64,000 nt of DNA from Nocardia sp. CNY236. Its GTDB lineage: Bacteria > Actinomycetota > Actinomycetes > Mycobacteriales > Mycobacteriaceae. The stretch lies in NCBI RefSeq assembly GCF_000482385.1, contig NZ_AXVD01000003.1, forward strand, positions 1-64,000, read 5' to 3'. The notes under the pieces were generated by a model that made no database searches, was not told where the DNA came from, and saw only the letters and a list, made by a program, of their open reading frames with translations. A program made the position numbers and the translations under genes. Positions within the stretch are counted from its first letter, which is position 1; each line of letters begins with the position of its first letter. Shown here piece by piece: positions 32,673 to 41,445 of the stretch.

Positions 32673-33650
32673 ATGACGGTATGCCCCGACGACCCCGCGC
32701 CGAACCCGCACGCCACCGCGGCAGAGGTCGAAGCAGCGCTCAACGACACGAAGCTGGCCCAAGTGCTCTATCACGATTGGGAAGCCGAGACCTACGACGA
32801 CAAATGGTCGATTTCGTTTGACGAACGCTGTATCGAATATGCTCGCGGGCGTTTCGACGTCGCCGTCGGTTCTGCCCCGCTGCCGTATGGTCGGGCCCTG
32901 GAACTGGGTTGTGGTACCGGCTTCTTCCTGCTGAATCTGATGCAGGCGGGCATCGCCACGTCGGGTTCGGTCACCGACCTGTCACCGGGCATGGTGCAGG
33001 TGGCGTTGCGCAACGCGCACAATCTCGGGCTCGATGTGGACGGCCGGGTGGCGGACGCGGAGACCATACCGTACGAGGACGACACCTTCGACCTGGTGGT
33101 CGGCCACGCGGTGTTGCACCACATCCCCGATGTCGAACTGGCTCTGAAAGAGTGTCTGCGCGTGCTCAAGCCCGGTGGACGTTTCGTGTTCGCCGGCGAG
33201 CCGACCACCGCCGGCAACTTCTATGCGCGGTGGCTGGGCCGGTTCACCTGGAAGGCCACCACCACCATCACCAAACTGCCGATGCTGAGCAGCTGGCGGC
33301 GCCCACAAGAGGAATTGGACGAGTCCTCGCGCGCCGCCGCACTGGAGGCGGTGGTCGACCTGCACACCTTCGACCCACGTGGCCTGGAGGCGATGGCTCG
33401 GTCCGCGGGCGCCGCCGACGTGGTTGCCACCACCGAGGAACTCGCCGCAGCGTTGTGGGGCTGGCCGGTGCGCACCTTCGAGGCGGCCGTACCGGCCGAG
33501 AAGCTCACCATCGGCTATCGGATGGCTATGTATCGCGCCTGGTTGGGGTTGAGCTGGGTGGACGAAAACGTCCTGCGCCGCGTGGTGCCGCGTCGGTTCT
33601 TCTACAATGCCCTGATCACCGGGGTGAAGCCCGGGTCGTCCGCCAGGTAG
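32673..33650 (+). CDS. Class I SAM-dependent methyltransferase (Rv3038c-like)
   Basis: 325 residues from ATG 32673. VLYHDWEAETYDDKWSISFD is the characteristic N-terminus of the Rv3038c group. SAM motif I ALELGCGTGFFLLNL, the acidic DLSPGMVQVALRNA strand, motif II DDTFDLVVGHAVLHHIPD and LKPGGRFVFAGEP are intact. A helical C-terminal part (YRMAMYRAWLGLSWVDENVLRRVVP) is additional. The acceptor is unknown; lipid or quinone-like substrates are common for this fold. Its TAG overlaps the GTG of the next gene by one base (TAGTG). Confidence 0.9.
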   Translation: MTVCPDDPAPNPHATAAEVEAALNDTKLAQVLYHDWEAETYDDKWSISFDERCIEYARGRFDVAVGSAPLPYGRALELGCGTGFFLLNLMQAGIATSGSVTDLSPGMVQVALRNAHNLGLDVDGRVADAETIPYEDDTFDLVVGHAVLHHIPDVELALKECLRVLKPGGRFVFAGEPTTAGNFYARWLGRFTWKATTTITKLPMLSSWRRPQEELDESSRAAALEAVVDLHTFDPRGLEAMARSAGAADVVATTEELAAALWGWPVRTFEAAVPAEKLTIGYRMAMYRAWLGLSWVDENVLRRVVPRRFFYNALITGVKPGSSAR

Positions 33651-34825
33651 TGGGCTACGGCTTCAGTCGTCGAGACGTCGCGTATCTCGGTAGCGCCGCG
33701 GGCCGCGGCGCGCTGGCCGAGGTCGACCGGTTGGCACTGACCCCGCAGACCTATGTACGCGACCTGGAGCGAGTGCGACGCGACCACGCGCATCCGGCAG
33801 CCCTGGTGGAAACCGTGCAACTGCGGCGTCGAGCCGTCACCAAACTGAGCGAGGCGCGGCACTGGCTGCTCACCGACGATGCCCTGCAGCAGGCAACGCC
33901 GTCGCTGGTTGCGCGGCACCGAGCCGCCCGACTGGCCGGGCGAGCGGTACACGATGTGACCTGCTCGGTCGGGGCGGAGTTGGCGGCATTGGCGCCGGTG
34001 TGCCCTGCCGTGCTCGGCAGTGACGTCGACGACGTCCGGTTGGCGATGGCCGCGCACAACCTTGCCGAGCACGCGAATGTCCTACCGATCGAGGCGGATG
34101 CGTTGGTGCCGGTCAGCGCGGGCACCGTCGTGATCGCCGATCCCGCCCGTCGCGCAGATGGCCGCCGCACCCGGGATCCGGCGAAACTGCGACCGCCATT
34201 GCCGGATCTGCTCGCCGCGTACCCGGGTCGCGATCTGGCCGTGAAGTGTGCTCCTGGACTGGACTTCGATCGGCTCGGCTGGTCCGGTGAGATCGAGGTC
34301 GTCTCACTCGATGGAGTGGTGCGCGAAGCGTGTCTGTGGACCTGCGGGCTGGCCGAGCACGGCGTCACCCGACGCGCGACCATTCTGTCTTCGACCCGCA
34401 GGCCGGTCACCCTCACCGATGCCGATCCACAGGACATTCCGCGGCGTGCCCCGGGCGCGTGGATCCTCGACCCCGATGGTGCGGTCGTGCGTGCCGGACT
34501 CGTTCGTCACTACGCTGCGCGACACGGCCTGTGGCAACTCGACCCACGCATCGCCTATCTGACCGGAGACGAACTCCCCGCTGGGACGCGTGGTTTCCGC
34601 ATCGTGGAGCGGTTCGACTATCGGGAAAAGAGCGTGCGCGCCGAGTTGCGTCGCCGCGATTGCGGGCCGCTGGAGATTCTCGTCCGTGGCGTCGATGTGG
34701 ATCCCGACCGGCTACGCCGTAGCGTGAAACCGGTTGGTTCCCAGCCGTTCACTCTGGTGCTCACGCGTATCGGGTCCACCCCGACCGCATTTCTGTGTAC
34801 CGCGGTGGATTCGCGAGTACTGTAG
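33650..34825 (+). CDS. THUMP-like/SAM-binding domain protein (Rv3037c-like)
   Basis: 391 residues from GTG 33650, which overlaps the previous stop; the much longer frame to 32909 runs inside the preceding gene and is a shadow. VGYGFSRRDVAYL starts the domain, LLTDDALQQATPSLVARHRAARL follows, then a Rossmann-type methyltransferase core: VHDVTCSVGAELAAL, LGSDVDDVRLAMAAHNL and VVIADPARRADGRRTRDP (a DPxR catalytic-like loop). The C-terminal third carries the THUMP-like domain (FRIVERFDYREKSVRAELRRRDCGPLEILVRG). RNA-modification activity is inferred from the fold. Coupled to the Rv3038c-like methyltransferase as in mycobacteria. Confidence 0.87.
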   Translation: MGYGFSRRDVAYLGSAAGRGALAEVDRLALTPQTYVRDLERVRRDHAHPAALVETVQLRRRAVTKLSEARHWLLTDDALQQATPSLVARHRAARLAGRAVHDVTCSVGAELAALAPVCPAVLGSDVDDVRLAMAAHNLAEHANVLPIEADALVPVSAGTVVIADPARRADGRRTRDPAKLRPPLPDLLAAYPGRDLAVKCAPGLDFDRLGWSGEIEVVSLDGVVREACLWTCGLAEHGVTRRATILSSTRRPVTLTDADPQDIPRRAPGAWILDPDGAVVRAGLVRHYAARHGLWQLDPRIAYLTGDELPAGTRGFRIVERFDYREKSVRAELRRRDCGPLEILVRGVDVDPDRLRRSVKPVGSQPFTLVLTRIGSTPTAFLCTAVDSRVL

Positions 34826-34831
34826 CGGCAG

Positions 34832-36172
34832 CTATTCCGGTGTGAAGGTGAATATTTCACCGATGCGAGTGGCGACCACGACCTCGCCCTCGGCGCCGAC
34901 CGATGTCCCGGTGGTGGCGCCCTGCGCCCCGGGCAGGACATCGGAATCGATGGTAGCCCCGGATTCGATATCGAAGGTGACCAGGTTGAGGCCATCGCCG
35001 ATTGCCGCAGTGGTGTAGCCGGTATTGCCCGCAGTCTGCACCGGGGTGCCGCGCAGCGCGAGATCCTTGCGTTCCCAGGCGGTCTCGGCGACATCGCCGG
35101 CGTCGCGCAGCGCCAGGAGATATCCGTCGTCACCGGCGGGGATGATCAGTCCGTCTTCGGATACCGAGATGCCGCCGCGCGGGGTCCAATCCAACTGGTG
35201 TACCCACTTGACCCGACCCTCTGCGGTATCGAGCGCGATCAACCGGCCGGTGTTGTCCCCGACGAAGACGGTGTCGCCGTCGGCGGACAGGGTGGGGCTC
35301 GTCGCGCTGCCACGCTCCAGCAGCCGTACTTGCCAGTCCCGGTGCACTTTTCCGTCGACGTAGCGCAGGGCCGCGAGGGCAGCGGCCGGCTCGCCCGGCT
35401 GCCACACCGTGACGTAGAAGCGACCGTTGGAGGTGTCGACCGGGGAGACGTTCGCAACCGGGCACTGCGGGCCGCCGGTGCCACAGTGGTCGAGCCCCTG
35501 CCCGGGCGCGGGCCAGGGCAGGCTCGGGTGGGCGAGGAAATCGGGTTCGCCGAGCAGTTGCACCGTCGGGACGACACGGGCGCCGGTCTGGCGCGACAGG
35601 ACATCGACCTGACCGGATTGGGTGATCGTCAGCAGGTTTCCATCGCCGGTGAACTGCACCGATACCGGCGTCCCGGCGACCGTGGTGCGCCAGCGCGGTT
35701 GGCCCATGTCGTTGAACGAGTTCACGTGGCTGTCGTCGCCGACGTACACATTGGTCATCCCGTCGACCGCCGCCGCGGCCGATATGGCGTTCGGTCCGAG
35801 CTTGTTGCAGAAGCGTTTGCGCCCGGTGGCCATCTGGAAGGAGAAGATCGAGCAGTTCGGCAGGCGGGTGGTGACGAAGATCTGTCCCTCCGGCCCGAGC
35901 GTGATCGGTTCGGCGATCGGTCCGCCGATCGGACGAGACCAACTCAGCGTGAGCCGCCGCGCTCCGGTGACCGGGCTGGTGCCGCTGTTTCGGCCATCGT
36001 GATGCGCCGCGGGCCAGCCGGCGCCGGAACCGGCCGTGATGTCGTCGACGTCGGTGCCGCACCCGGTGACGGCCAGCGCCCCCACCAGCGCCAGCACCGC
36101 CGTGGCGCGTTTCGGCAACGGTCCCCGCGCGGAAGTCGGTCCCAGGGAAGTAGCCAGTACGCCGCTTCGCAC
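34832..36172 (-). CDS. PQQ-like beta-propeller lipoprotein (Rv3035-like)
   Basis: 446 residues from GTG 36172. A signal sequence with lipobox (VLALVGALAVTGC) is followed by WPAAHHDGRNSGTSP and repeated beta-propeller blades of the PQQ-binding type, for example PTLSADGDTVFVGDNTGRLIALD and GGISVSEDGLIIPAGDDGYLLAL. Four Cys (NCSIF, RFCNK, DHCGTGGPQCP) may form disulfides. Expected to sit on the outer face of the membrane. Function unknown; no quinoprotein dehydrogenase residues were identified, so it is probably a structural/scaffold propeller. Convergent with Rv3037c-like gene, 6 bp apart. Counterpart of Rv3035. The 240 bp upstream hold the divergent promoters with the next gene. Confidence 0.87.
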   Translation of the reverse strand: MRSGVLATSLGPTSARGPLPKRATAVLALVGALAVTGCGTDVDDITAGSGAGWPAAHHDGRNSGTSPVTGARRLTLSWSRPIGGPIAEPITLGPEGQIFVTTRLPNCSIFSFQMATGRKRFCNKLGPNAISAAAAVDGMTNVYVGDDSHVNSFNDMGQPRWRTTVAGTPVSVQFTGDGNLLTITQSGQVDVLSRQTGARVVPTVQLLGEPDFLAHPSLPWPAPGQGLDHCGTGGPQCPVANVSPVDTSNGRFYVTVWQPGEPAAALAALRYVDGKVHRDWQVRLLERGSATSPTLSADGDTVFVGDNTGRLIALDTAEGRVKWVHQLDWTPRGGISVSEDGLIIPAGDDGYLLALRDAGDVAETAWERKDLALRGTPVQTAGNTGYTTAAIGDGLNLVTFDIESGATIDSDVLPGAQGATTGTSVGAEGEVVVATRIGEIFTFTPE

Positions 36173-36415
36173 CTACCGCACTCCTGTCATCGTTGGCTCG
36201 CACGAGACACAAAGGTGGCGGACCACTGTTCCGGAAGATCTTCGCCCGACGGTCCGCCGTCGCCGTCGCCGGCGCACGAGCCACTGTACGGGAGGCCCGT
36301 TGGGGGACGAACGAGTCCCGCCGGTCGTCGCGGGTGCTCATAGGTGGCGCTACGCTGTAGTGCGTCGCACCGAGGCCGGTGAACGCCGTTTGGACCACGA
36401 CAGGAGAGAGCGTTC

Positions 36416-37165
36416 GTGACGAGCATGTGGGGCGCGCCGCTGCGCTCACGCTGGCGGGCAGTGCGCCGCCGCGATCCGCAGCAGGCGCGGTTTCTGACGC
36501 TGTCCTCCTTACGCTGGGTGCTCGCTCACCGGGCATACACACCGTGGTATCTGACGCGGTACTACCGACTGCTCAAATTCCGCTTGGCCAACCCACACAT
36601 CGTGCTGCGTGGCATGGTGTTCCTCGGTCGCCGGGTGGAGATTCACGCGACGCCGCAGATGGGCCGGATGGAAATCGGCCGGTGGGTACACATCGGTGAC
36701 GGCAATGCGATCCGCTGTCACGAAGGGTCGCTGCGCATCGGCGACAAAGTGGTGTTCGGCAAGGACAATGTGGTCAATACCTATCTCGATATCGAAATCG
36801 GGGACTCGACCTTGGTCGCCGACTGGTGCTACATCTGCGATTTCGACCACAAGATGGACGACATCACGGTACCGATCAAGGATCAGGGCATTGCGAAAAG
36901 CCCGGTCCGTATCGGTCCGGACACCTGGATCGCGGCGAAGGTGACCGTGTTGCGCGAGACTCGGATCGGGCGCGGCTGTGTGCTGGGTGCGCATGCCGTG
37001 GTCAAGGGTGAGATTCCCGATTACTGCATCGCGGTCGGCGCCCCGGCCAAGGTGGTCAAGAATCGGAAAGAGGTGTGGGAAGCAGGCGCGCAGCAGCGGG
37101 CCGAGTACCTGGCGGCGCTCGAGGATATCGAGCGCAAGAAGAACGGCGCCACGCAGACCGCCTAG
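36416..37165 (+). CDS. Hexapeptide-repeat acyltransferase (Rv3034c-like)
   Basis: 249 residues from GTG 36416 (GGAGAG upstream). A helical N-terminus (LSSLRWVLAHRAYTPWYLTRYYRLLKFR) precedes a left-handed beta-helix: MEIGRWVHIGDGNAIRCHEG, GDKVVFGKDNVVNTYLDIEIG, a HKMDD active-site-like loop (CDFDHKMDD), and VRIGPDTWIAAKVTVLRETRIG, ending GEIPDYCIAVGAPAKVVK. This is the LbH acetyltransferase family; substrates are usually sugars or cell-envelope glycans. Counterpart of Rv3034c, and its position next to the glucan locus suits an envelope polysaccharide role, which is inference. Confidence 0.87.
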   Translation: MTSMWGAPLRSRWRAVRRRDPQQARFLTLSSLRWVLAHRAYTPWYLTRYYRLLKFRLANPHIVLRGMVFLGRRVEIHATPQMGRMEIGRWVHIGDGNAIRCHEGSLRIGDKVVFGKDNVVNTYLDIEIGDSTLVADWCYICDFDHKMDDITVPIKDQGIAKSPVRIGPDTWIAAKVTVLRETRIGRGCVLGAHAVVKGEIPDYCIAVGAPAKVVKNRKEVWEAGAQQRAEYLAALEDIERKKNGATQTA

Positions 37166-37169
37166 CCAG

Positions 37170-37436
37170 CTGGGACCAGTTGCTCATTCATCGTGGCTTC
37201 GCTGCCCTGGCCCGCTGCGCCGCATTGAACCGAGCACGTGGTGTCGTGGCCGGGTCCTACGCGTTGCAGGCCGCGATAGCCGCGACCCACGCCCCAGTGT
37301 TCGTGGCGACCTGCTCTCCCGGCTCGGCCGCGACGCCGAGGCCCGCGTCGAGTTCGAACACGCGGCCCGACTCACCACCAACCGCGCCGAACGGGCGCTG
37401 CTCCTCGACCGCGCCGCGCGAGCGGGCTTCAATTGA
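37170..37436 (+). pseudogene. C-terminal relic of an ECF-like RNA polymerase sigma factor
   Basis: The 370-nt gap between the acyltransferase and the glycosyltransferase contains two in-series pieces of the C-terminal TPR-like domain found in SigJ/DUF6596-type sigma factors. First, QLLIHRGFAALARCAALN and SYALQAAIAATHA in one frame (37175-37300). Then SVRGDLLSRLGRDAEARVEF and ERALLLDRAARAGFN in another frame (37300-37436). The normal linker between them is missing and the sigma-2/sigma-4 regions are absent. So it is a collapsed gene with a deletion and a frameshift. Confidence 0.65.
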
Positions 37437-37534
37437 ACAGTGTGCACGACACCTGCTCCGCGCCTGACTCCACACCTACGATCACCACCGCGGCCAGCGC
37501 CGATCGCACCGCATCCAAAGGGAACCGCAATGTA

Positions 37535-38788
37535 CTATTTCGGATCGCGTTCGGGCAGTGGCCGTTCGACGATGGTGGGACGCCCCAGCGGATTGCGCAC
37601 CCGCCGTTTGGCCGCCTGATATACCTGGGCTGTTTCGGCGGCTACCACCTCCCACGCGAAGTCGGCGGTGAGCCGCTCGCGCGCGGTGTAGGCCCGCTGT
37701 TGCGTGGCGTCGGGATCGTCGAGGGTGGCACGGACCGCCTCGACCAGGCCATGGACGTCCGCGGGTGCAAACGAAGCCCCGGTCACGCCATCGATGACGG
37801 CTTCGCCCAGGCCGCCGGCATTCGACGTGACCAATGGAGTGCCTGCTGCCGCCGCTTCCAGGGCGACGATACCGAACGGCTCGTATCGGCTGGGCAGGAC
37901 GATCGCGTCCGCGCCGTGTAACCAGCCCAGCAGCTCCTCGTGCGCAAGTTGACCGGTGAATGCCACCGCGCGCGCAACGCGATGTATTCGAGCGCGTTCA
38001 CGCAGCCATTCGAACTGGGTGCCGACCCCGGCGACGGTCAAGGTGGTACCCGGGTGGGCGCGTCGGATGCGCGGCAGCGCGGCGATCGCATCCTGCACGC
38101 CCTTCTCGTATTCCAGCCGGCCGACGTACAACAGCCGGGGCGGGCCACTGCGTGGCCCCCGTGGGCGAAAGGCCCAAGCGCCCACGTCGATTCCGTTGCG
38201 GATCACTGTGGTGGGGATTCGCTCCGCGCCATAGAGCCGCTCGACTTCGTCGCGCATGGATGCCGAGCAGGTGATCAGCGCATCGGATTCGTTCGCCAGC
38301 CACCATTCGACGGAATGTACCTGCTTGTTGATCTTGCCGGCGACCCAGCCACTGTGGCGCCCCGCCTCGGTGGCGTGGATCGTCGATACCAAGGGCACGT
38401 CGTAGTATTCCGCCAGCGCAATGCCGGGGTGGGCGACCAGCCAGTCGTGTGCGTGCACCACATCGGGTACCCAGCCGTCGCCGACACCCGGTTTGCCGAG
38501 GGCGATGCCGGCGCGCACCATGGCATGGCCCATCGCCAGTGTCCAGGCGAGCATATCCGTGTCGAAGTCGAAGATCGGGGGATCTTCCGCAACGGCCACC
38601 ACCAGAACTCCCTCGGCGACGAAAGAATGCGAGGGGTGCGTGGAGGAGTCGGTGCCCGAGGGACGTCGAGACAGCACCACCACCTCGTGACCCGCTGTAG
38701 CGAGTTCGACAGCGAGATGGTGCACATGCCGCCCGAGCCCGCCGACCACGACCGGCGGGTACTCCCACGACACCATCAATATCTTCAT
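37535..38788 (-). CDS. GT4-family alpha-glucosyltransferase (Rv3032-like)
   Basis: 417 residues. The N-terminal Rossmann half has ILMVSWEYPPVVVGGLGRHVHHLA (glycogen-synthase-like G-G-L) and VVHAHDWLV. The C-terminal half has LLYVGRLEYEKGVQDAI and the E-x7-E nucleotide-sugar motif EPFGIVALE. Rv3032 elongates alpha-1,4 glucan in methylglucose lipopolysaccharide and contributes to capsular glucan. The ATG overlaps the stop of the GH57 gene (4 bp), and GH57 overlaps the methyltransferase, so the three form one operon read leftwards. Cytosolic enzyme using a nucleotide glucose donor. Confidence 0.92.
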   Translation of the reverse strand: MKILMVSWEYPPVVVGGLGRHVHHLAVELATAGHEVVVLSRRPSGTDSSTHPSHSFVAEGVLVVAVAEDPPIFDFDTDMLAWTLAMGHAMVRAGIALGKPGVGDGWVPDVVHAHDWLVAHPGIALAEYYDVPLVSTIHATEAGRHSGWVAGKINKQVHSVEWWLANESDALITCSASMRDEVERLYGAERIPTTVIRNGIDVGAWAFRPRGPRSGPPRLLYVGRLEYEKGVQDAIAALPRIRRAHPGTTLTVAGVGTQFEWLRERARIHRVARAVAFTGQLAHEELLGWLHGADAIVLPSRYEPFGIVALEAAAAGTPLVTSNAGGLGEAVIDGVTGASFAPADVHGLVEAVRATLDDPDATQQRAYTARERLTADFAWEVVAAETAQVYQAAKRRVRNPLGRPTIVERPLPERDPK

Positions 38789-40434
38789 GCAAGTCCTCCT
38801 GCGGCGGATCCCGGGTCCGCCGGGGCGAGGCCGAGGTCCGCGGTGGCGGGGCCCGATCCCGGCGCGGCCGTGGATGCTGTCCCGGTAGCGCTGGTCACGG
38901 ACCCCACGGAGGTCAGTCGTCGCGCGTCCACGCCGGGGAAGAGTCCGTCAGCCGACCCCCATCCTGCCGCCAATTGCCGTGCTTTGGCGACCTGGCCTGC
39001 CGCGACCGCCGCGGCGATCTCCCGCACCGCGTGGGCGTGTTGGTGTGCGCGGTCGCGCGCGTAGCCCGCCGCCGAGTCCTTGCTGACCATGAACGCCCAG
39101 TCGCTGGACACGGTCAAGATCGCCTCTCGCACCAGCTGGTCGGCGACATGGTCGCGCCCATGGGGGGCGTGGCAGTGCGCAGCCAGCATCGCGTCCACGG
39201 TGTCCAGCGTGAGTTGCCCGATGTCGGCATTGAGTTCGACCAAGTCGCGCACCTGCTCGCCGGCCCATACCCGCCAGTCCTTGCCCGAGCCCCAGGACGA
39301 GTCGGCCAAGGACACAGGTTTGCCCAGGTAGCCCCGCGCACGCGCGTCGGACAGTGTGCCAACGGTGATACCCGCCTCCGGTAGCGCGCGCAGCACGCGT
39401 GCCAGCCATTGCGGTCCCTCGTGCCACCAATGGCCGAACAATTCGGTGTCGAATGCGGCGACAACCAGTGCTGGTCGTCCGATGCGTGCGGATTCGGTGA
39501 GTAGTCGCTCGCGCACGGTGTGCACGAAGTCGTCCACATGACTTCCGATGGCCATGGCGGCCGACTCGGGATCGTAGGGAGCTTTGTCCGGCCCGGCGAT
39601 GGTCTTGCCGGTGACCCGTGCGGGTTTGAGACCAGTCGCATGATCGTAGTGATGAAAATCACGATACGCGCTGTGGCCCGGATAGCCCGATTTCGGCGAC
39701 CAGACTCGGTAACTCACCGTGAGATCGCGCCCGAAGGCGACCACATCGGAGTCGTGCACCGGGTGACCGAGTGTGGTGTCGCCCCGCAATGCGGGGCCAT
39801 CGACCATGAAATGCGTCACACCTGCATCCGCGTAGTCGGCCTCCATGCCGAGCGAGAAGCCGCACTCCGGAGCCCAGATGCCAGTGGGTGTATGGCGCCA
39901 TCGATGTTGGGCATCGGCCAGGCCCTCGGTCAGTTGAAATCGCCTCAGTCGGCGATCCAGCAGCGGTTGGAAGGGGTGGGCCAGGGGTCCGCCGAGTAGT
40001 TCGATCGTCTCGGCGTCGATGAGTTCCCGCCAGACCGGCGACGCGCCATGTCGCCATCGCAGCTCGAATTCACTCAGTGCCGCGGTGGCCAGCCGATGCT
40101 CACGGCTGCCGAGGGCCACATCACCTGCCATTGCGGCCTCGTCGGCGCGTAGTTGCCAATTGCCCAGCCAGTGATGCATGCCGGCCAGGCAGTGCGGGTC
40201 GTCGAGCTGGGCGGCCAGCACCGGGGTGATGCCGAGGCTGAGTAGATGTGAACGGCCTTCGGCCGCAAGAGTTCTCAGAACCTCCACCACTGGGAGATAC
40301 GACGCGGCCCATGACTGATAGAGCCATTCCTCACCCACCGGCCAGCGGCCGTGATGCGCCAGCCATGGCAGGTGAGAATGCAGTACCAATGTGAACTGGC
40401 CGGGCACCGAGCCCGGAGACTGTGTGCGGGTCAC
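38785..40434 (-). CDS. GH57-family glucan branching-type enzyme (DUF1957, Rv3031-like)
   Basis: 549 residues from GTG 40434, which overlaps the methyltransferase stop (GTGA); the frame upstream to 40563 is a shadow. GH57 hallmarks: VLHSHLPWLAHHGRWPVGEEWLY, GIWAPECGFSLGMEADY (nucleophile Glu), VVAAFDTELFGHWWHEG (acid/base Asp) and a C-terminal DUF1957 helical domain (ADSSWGSGKDWRVWAGEQVRDL, SSDWAFMVSKDSAAGYARDRAH). Rv3031 acts as the branching enzyme of methylglucose lipopolysaccharide. An additional Ala/Gly/Ser-rich tail (from about 505) is low-complexity. Confidence 0.92.
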   Translation of the reverse strand: MTRTQSPGSVPGQFTLVLHSHLPWLAHHGRWPVGEEWLYQSWAASYLPVVEVLRTLAAEGRSHLLSLGITPVLAAQLDDPHCLAGMHHWLGNWQLRADEAAMAGDVALGSREHRLATAALSEFELRWRHGASPVWRELIDAETIELLGGPLAHPFQPLLDRRLRRFQLTEGLADAQHRWRHTPTGIWAPECGFSLGMEADYADAGVTHFMVDGPALRGDTTLGHPVHDSDVVAFGRDLTVSYRVWSPKSGYPGHSAYRDFHHYDHATGLKPARVTGKTIAGPDKAPYDPESAAMAIGSHVDDFVHTVRERLLTESARIGRPALVVAAFDTELFGHWWHEGPQWLARVLRALPEAGITVGTLSDARARGYLGKPVSLADSSWGSGKDWRVWAGEQVRDLVELNADIGQLTLDTVDAMLAAHCHAPHGRDHVADQLVREAILTVSSDWAFMVSKDSAAGYARDRAHQHAHAVREIAAAVAAGQVAKARQLAAGWGSADGLFPGVDARRLTSVGSVTSATGTASTAAPGSGPATADLGLAPADPGSAAGGLA

Positions 40435-41267
40435 CGTATCGCGTGCGATCGGGGCTTCACCGCGATGGCGACCAGATCCAGGCTCGCGTCGATATCTGTG
40501 GCAGCCAGCGTGAAGTCCTCGACCGAGACATGGGCGACGTCGGCGGTCAGCTCCGGTGGCCACGGTTGTCCGGCCAGCGCTCGGTCGATCTGCGCAGCGA
40601 TGAACGATCCGCCGTACTTGGCGTCCAATGCTTTCAAGCCCGGTCCGTGGTGGACGCCGATGAGTGTGGTGACCTCGAAGCCGACATCGGTCAGTAGCCC
40701 GCTCAATTCGGTCGCGTTCAATTCCCTGGTGTGGAACGGGTTGAGCGGGGTGTCGCTGCCGGGAGAGAACGTGATCCGATTGGGCGTACTGAGCAGCAAC
40801 TCACCGCCGGGGCGCAACACGCGAAGGCACTCCTGGAGGAACTGGGACTGGTCCCAAAGATGCTCGATGACTTGGAAGTTCACCACGATATCGACCGACG
40901 CGTCGTCCAGCGGCAGTGTGGCGAGGTTGCCGTGGATCATCTCCACGCGTGGGTAGCGGGCGCGCACATGTTCGACAGCTGCGATGTCGTAGTCCACACC
41001 GATCACCTTGGCGGCGACGTCGGCGATCATGTCGGCGCCGTAGCCTTCTCCGGCGCCGGCTTCGAGGACGGTCTTTCCGGCGCAGCGCGCCAGCAGGCTG
41101 GCATAGGCGATCTCGTGCCTGCGGAACCAGTAGTTCTCCTCCGGGATGCCGGGGACCGTACGCTCACCGGTCAACGGCAGTGGTTCGCCGGCGCCAGTGG
41201 TCCGCTCGGGGTCCGCAGGGGATCTTCCCGGGTCGCTCATGGCGACGGGGGTCACAGCCTCGCTCAT
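40431..41267 (-). CDS. SAM-dependent methyltransferase (Rv3030-like)
   Basis: 278 residues from ATG 41267. GERTVPGIPEENYWFRRHEIAY precedes motif I VLEAGAGEGYGADM, VIGVDYDIAAVEHV, VDIVVNFQVIEHLWDQ and VLRPGGELLLSTPNR. First gene of the leftward operon with GH57 and GT4, as Rv3030-Rv3031-Rv3032. In mycobacteria this gene sits in the methylglucose lipopolysaccharide region; methylation of glucose units is a plausible but unproven role. The promoter region carries a perfect inverted repeat shared with divergent fixA. Confidence 0.9.
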   Translation of the reverse strand: MSEAVTPVAMSDPGRSPADPERTTGAGEPLPLTGERTVPGIPEENYWFRRHEIAYASLLARCAGKTVLEAGAGEGYGADMIADVAAKVIGVDYDIAAVEHVRARYPRVEMIHGNLATLPLDDASVDIVVNFQVIEHLWDQSQFLQECLRVLRPGGELLLSTPNRITFSPGSDTPLNPFHTRELNATELSGLLTDVGFEVTTLIGVHHGPGLKALDAKYGGSFIAAQIDRALAGQPWPPELTADVAHVSVEDFTLAATDIDASLDLVAIAVKPRSHAIR

Positions 41268-41319
41268 CGCTCCGACGTTACTGCCAGGGCGTCGACGTGG
41301 GATATTCGCATCCGGTAGA

Positions 41320-41343
41320 CTAAGTTACCCATCAGTAACTTAG
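41320..41343. promoter_or_regulatory. Perfect 24-bp inverted repeat between the glucan operon and fixA
   Basis: CTAAGTTAC (41320-41328), CCATCA, GTAACTTAG (41335-41343). It lies 53 bp upstream of the methyltransferase start and 103 bp upstream of fixA. Size and symmetry suit a TetR-family dimer. Which gene it controls is not clear, and no candidate regulator is adjacent. Confidence 0.55.
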
Positions 41344-41445
41344 CATGGGGTAATGTCGTCAGCCTGAGCCACTCACCTGGACGTGCGGCCGAGTTCGTGC
41401 GACCACCATGACCGTGTAACCAGAACAGGAGGTCGACGAAGACCG

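Noticed and set aside
32909..33649. N-terminal extension of the THUMP-like gene
   Set aside because: This part lies inside the Rv3038c-like methyltransferase and has shadow composition. Homology begins at GTG 33650.
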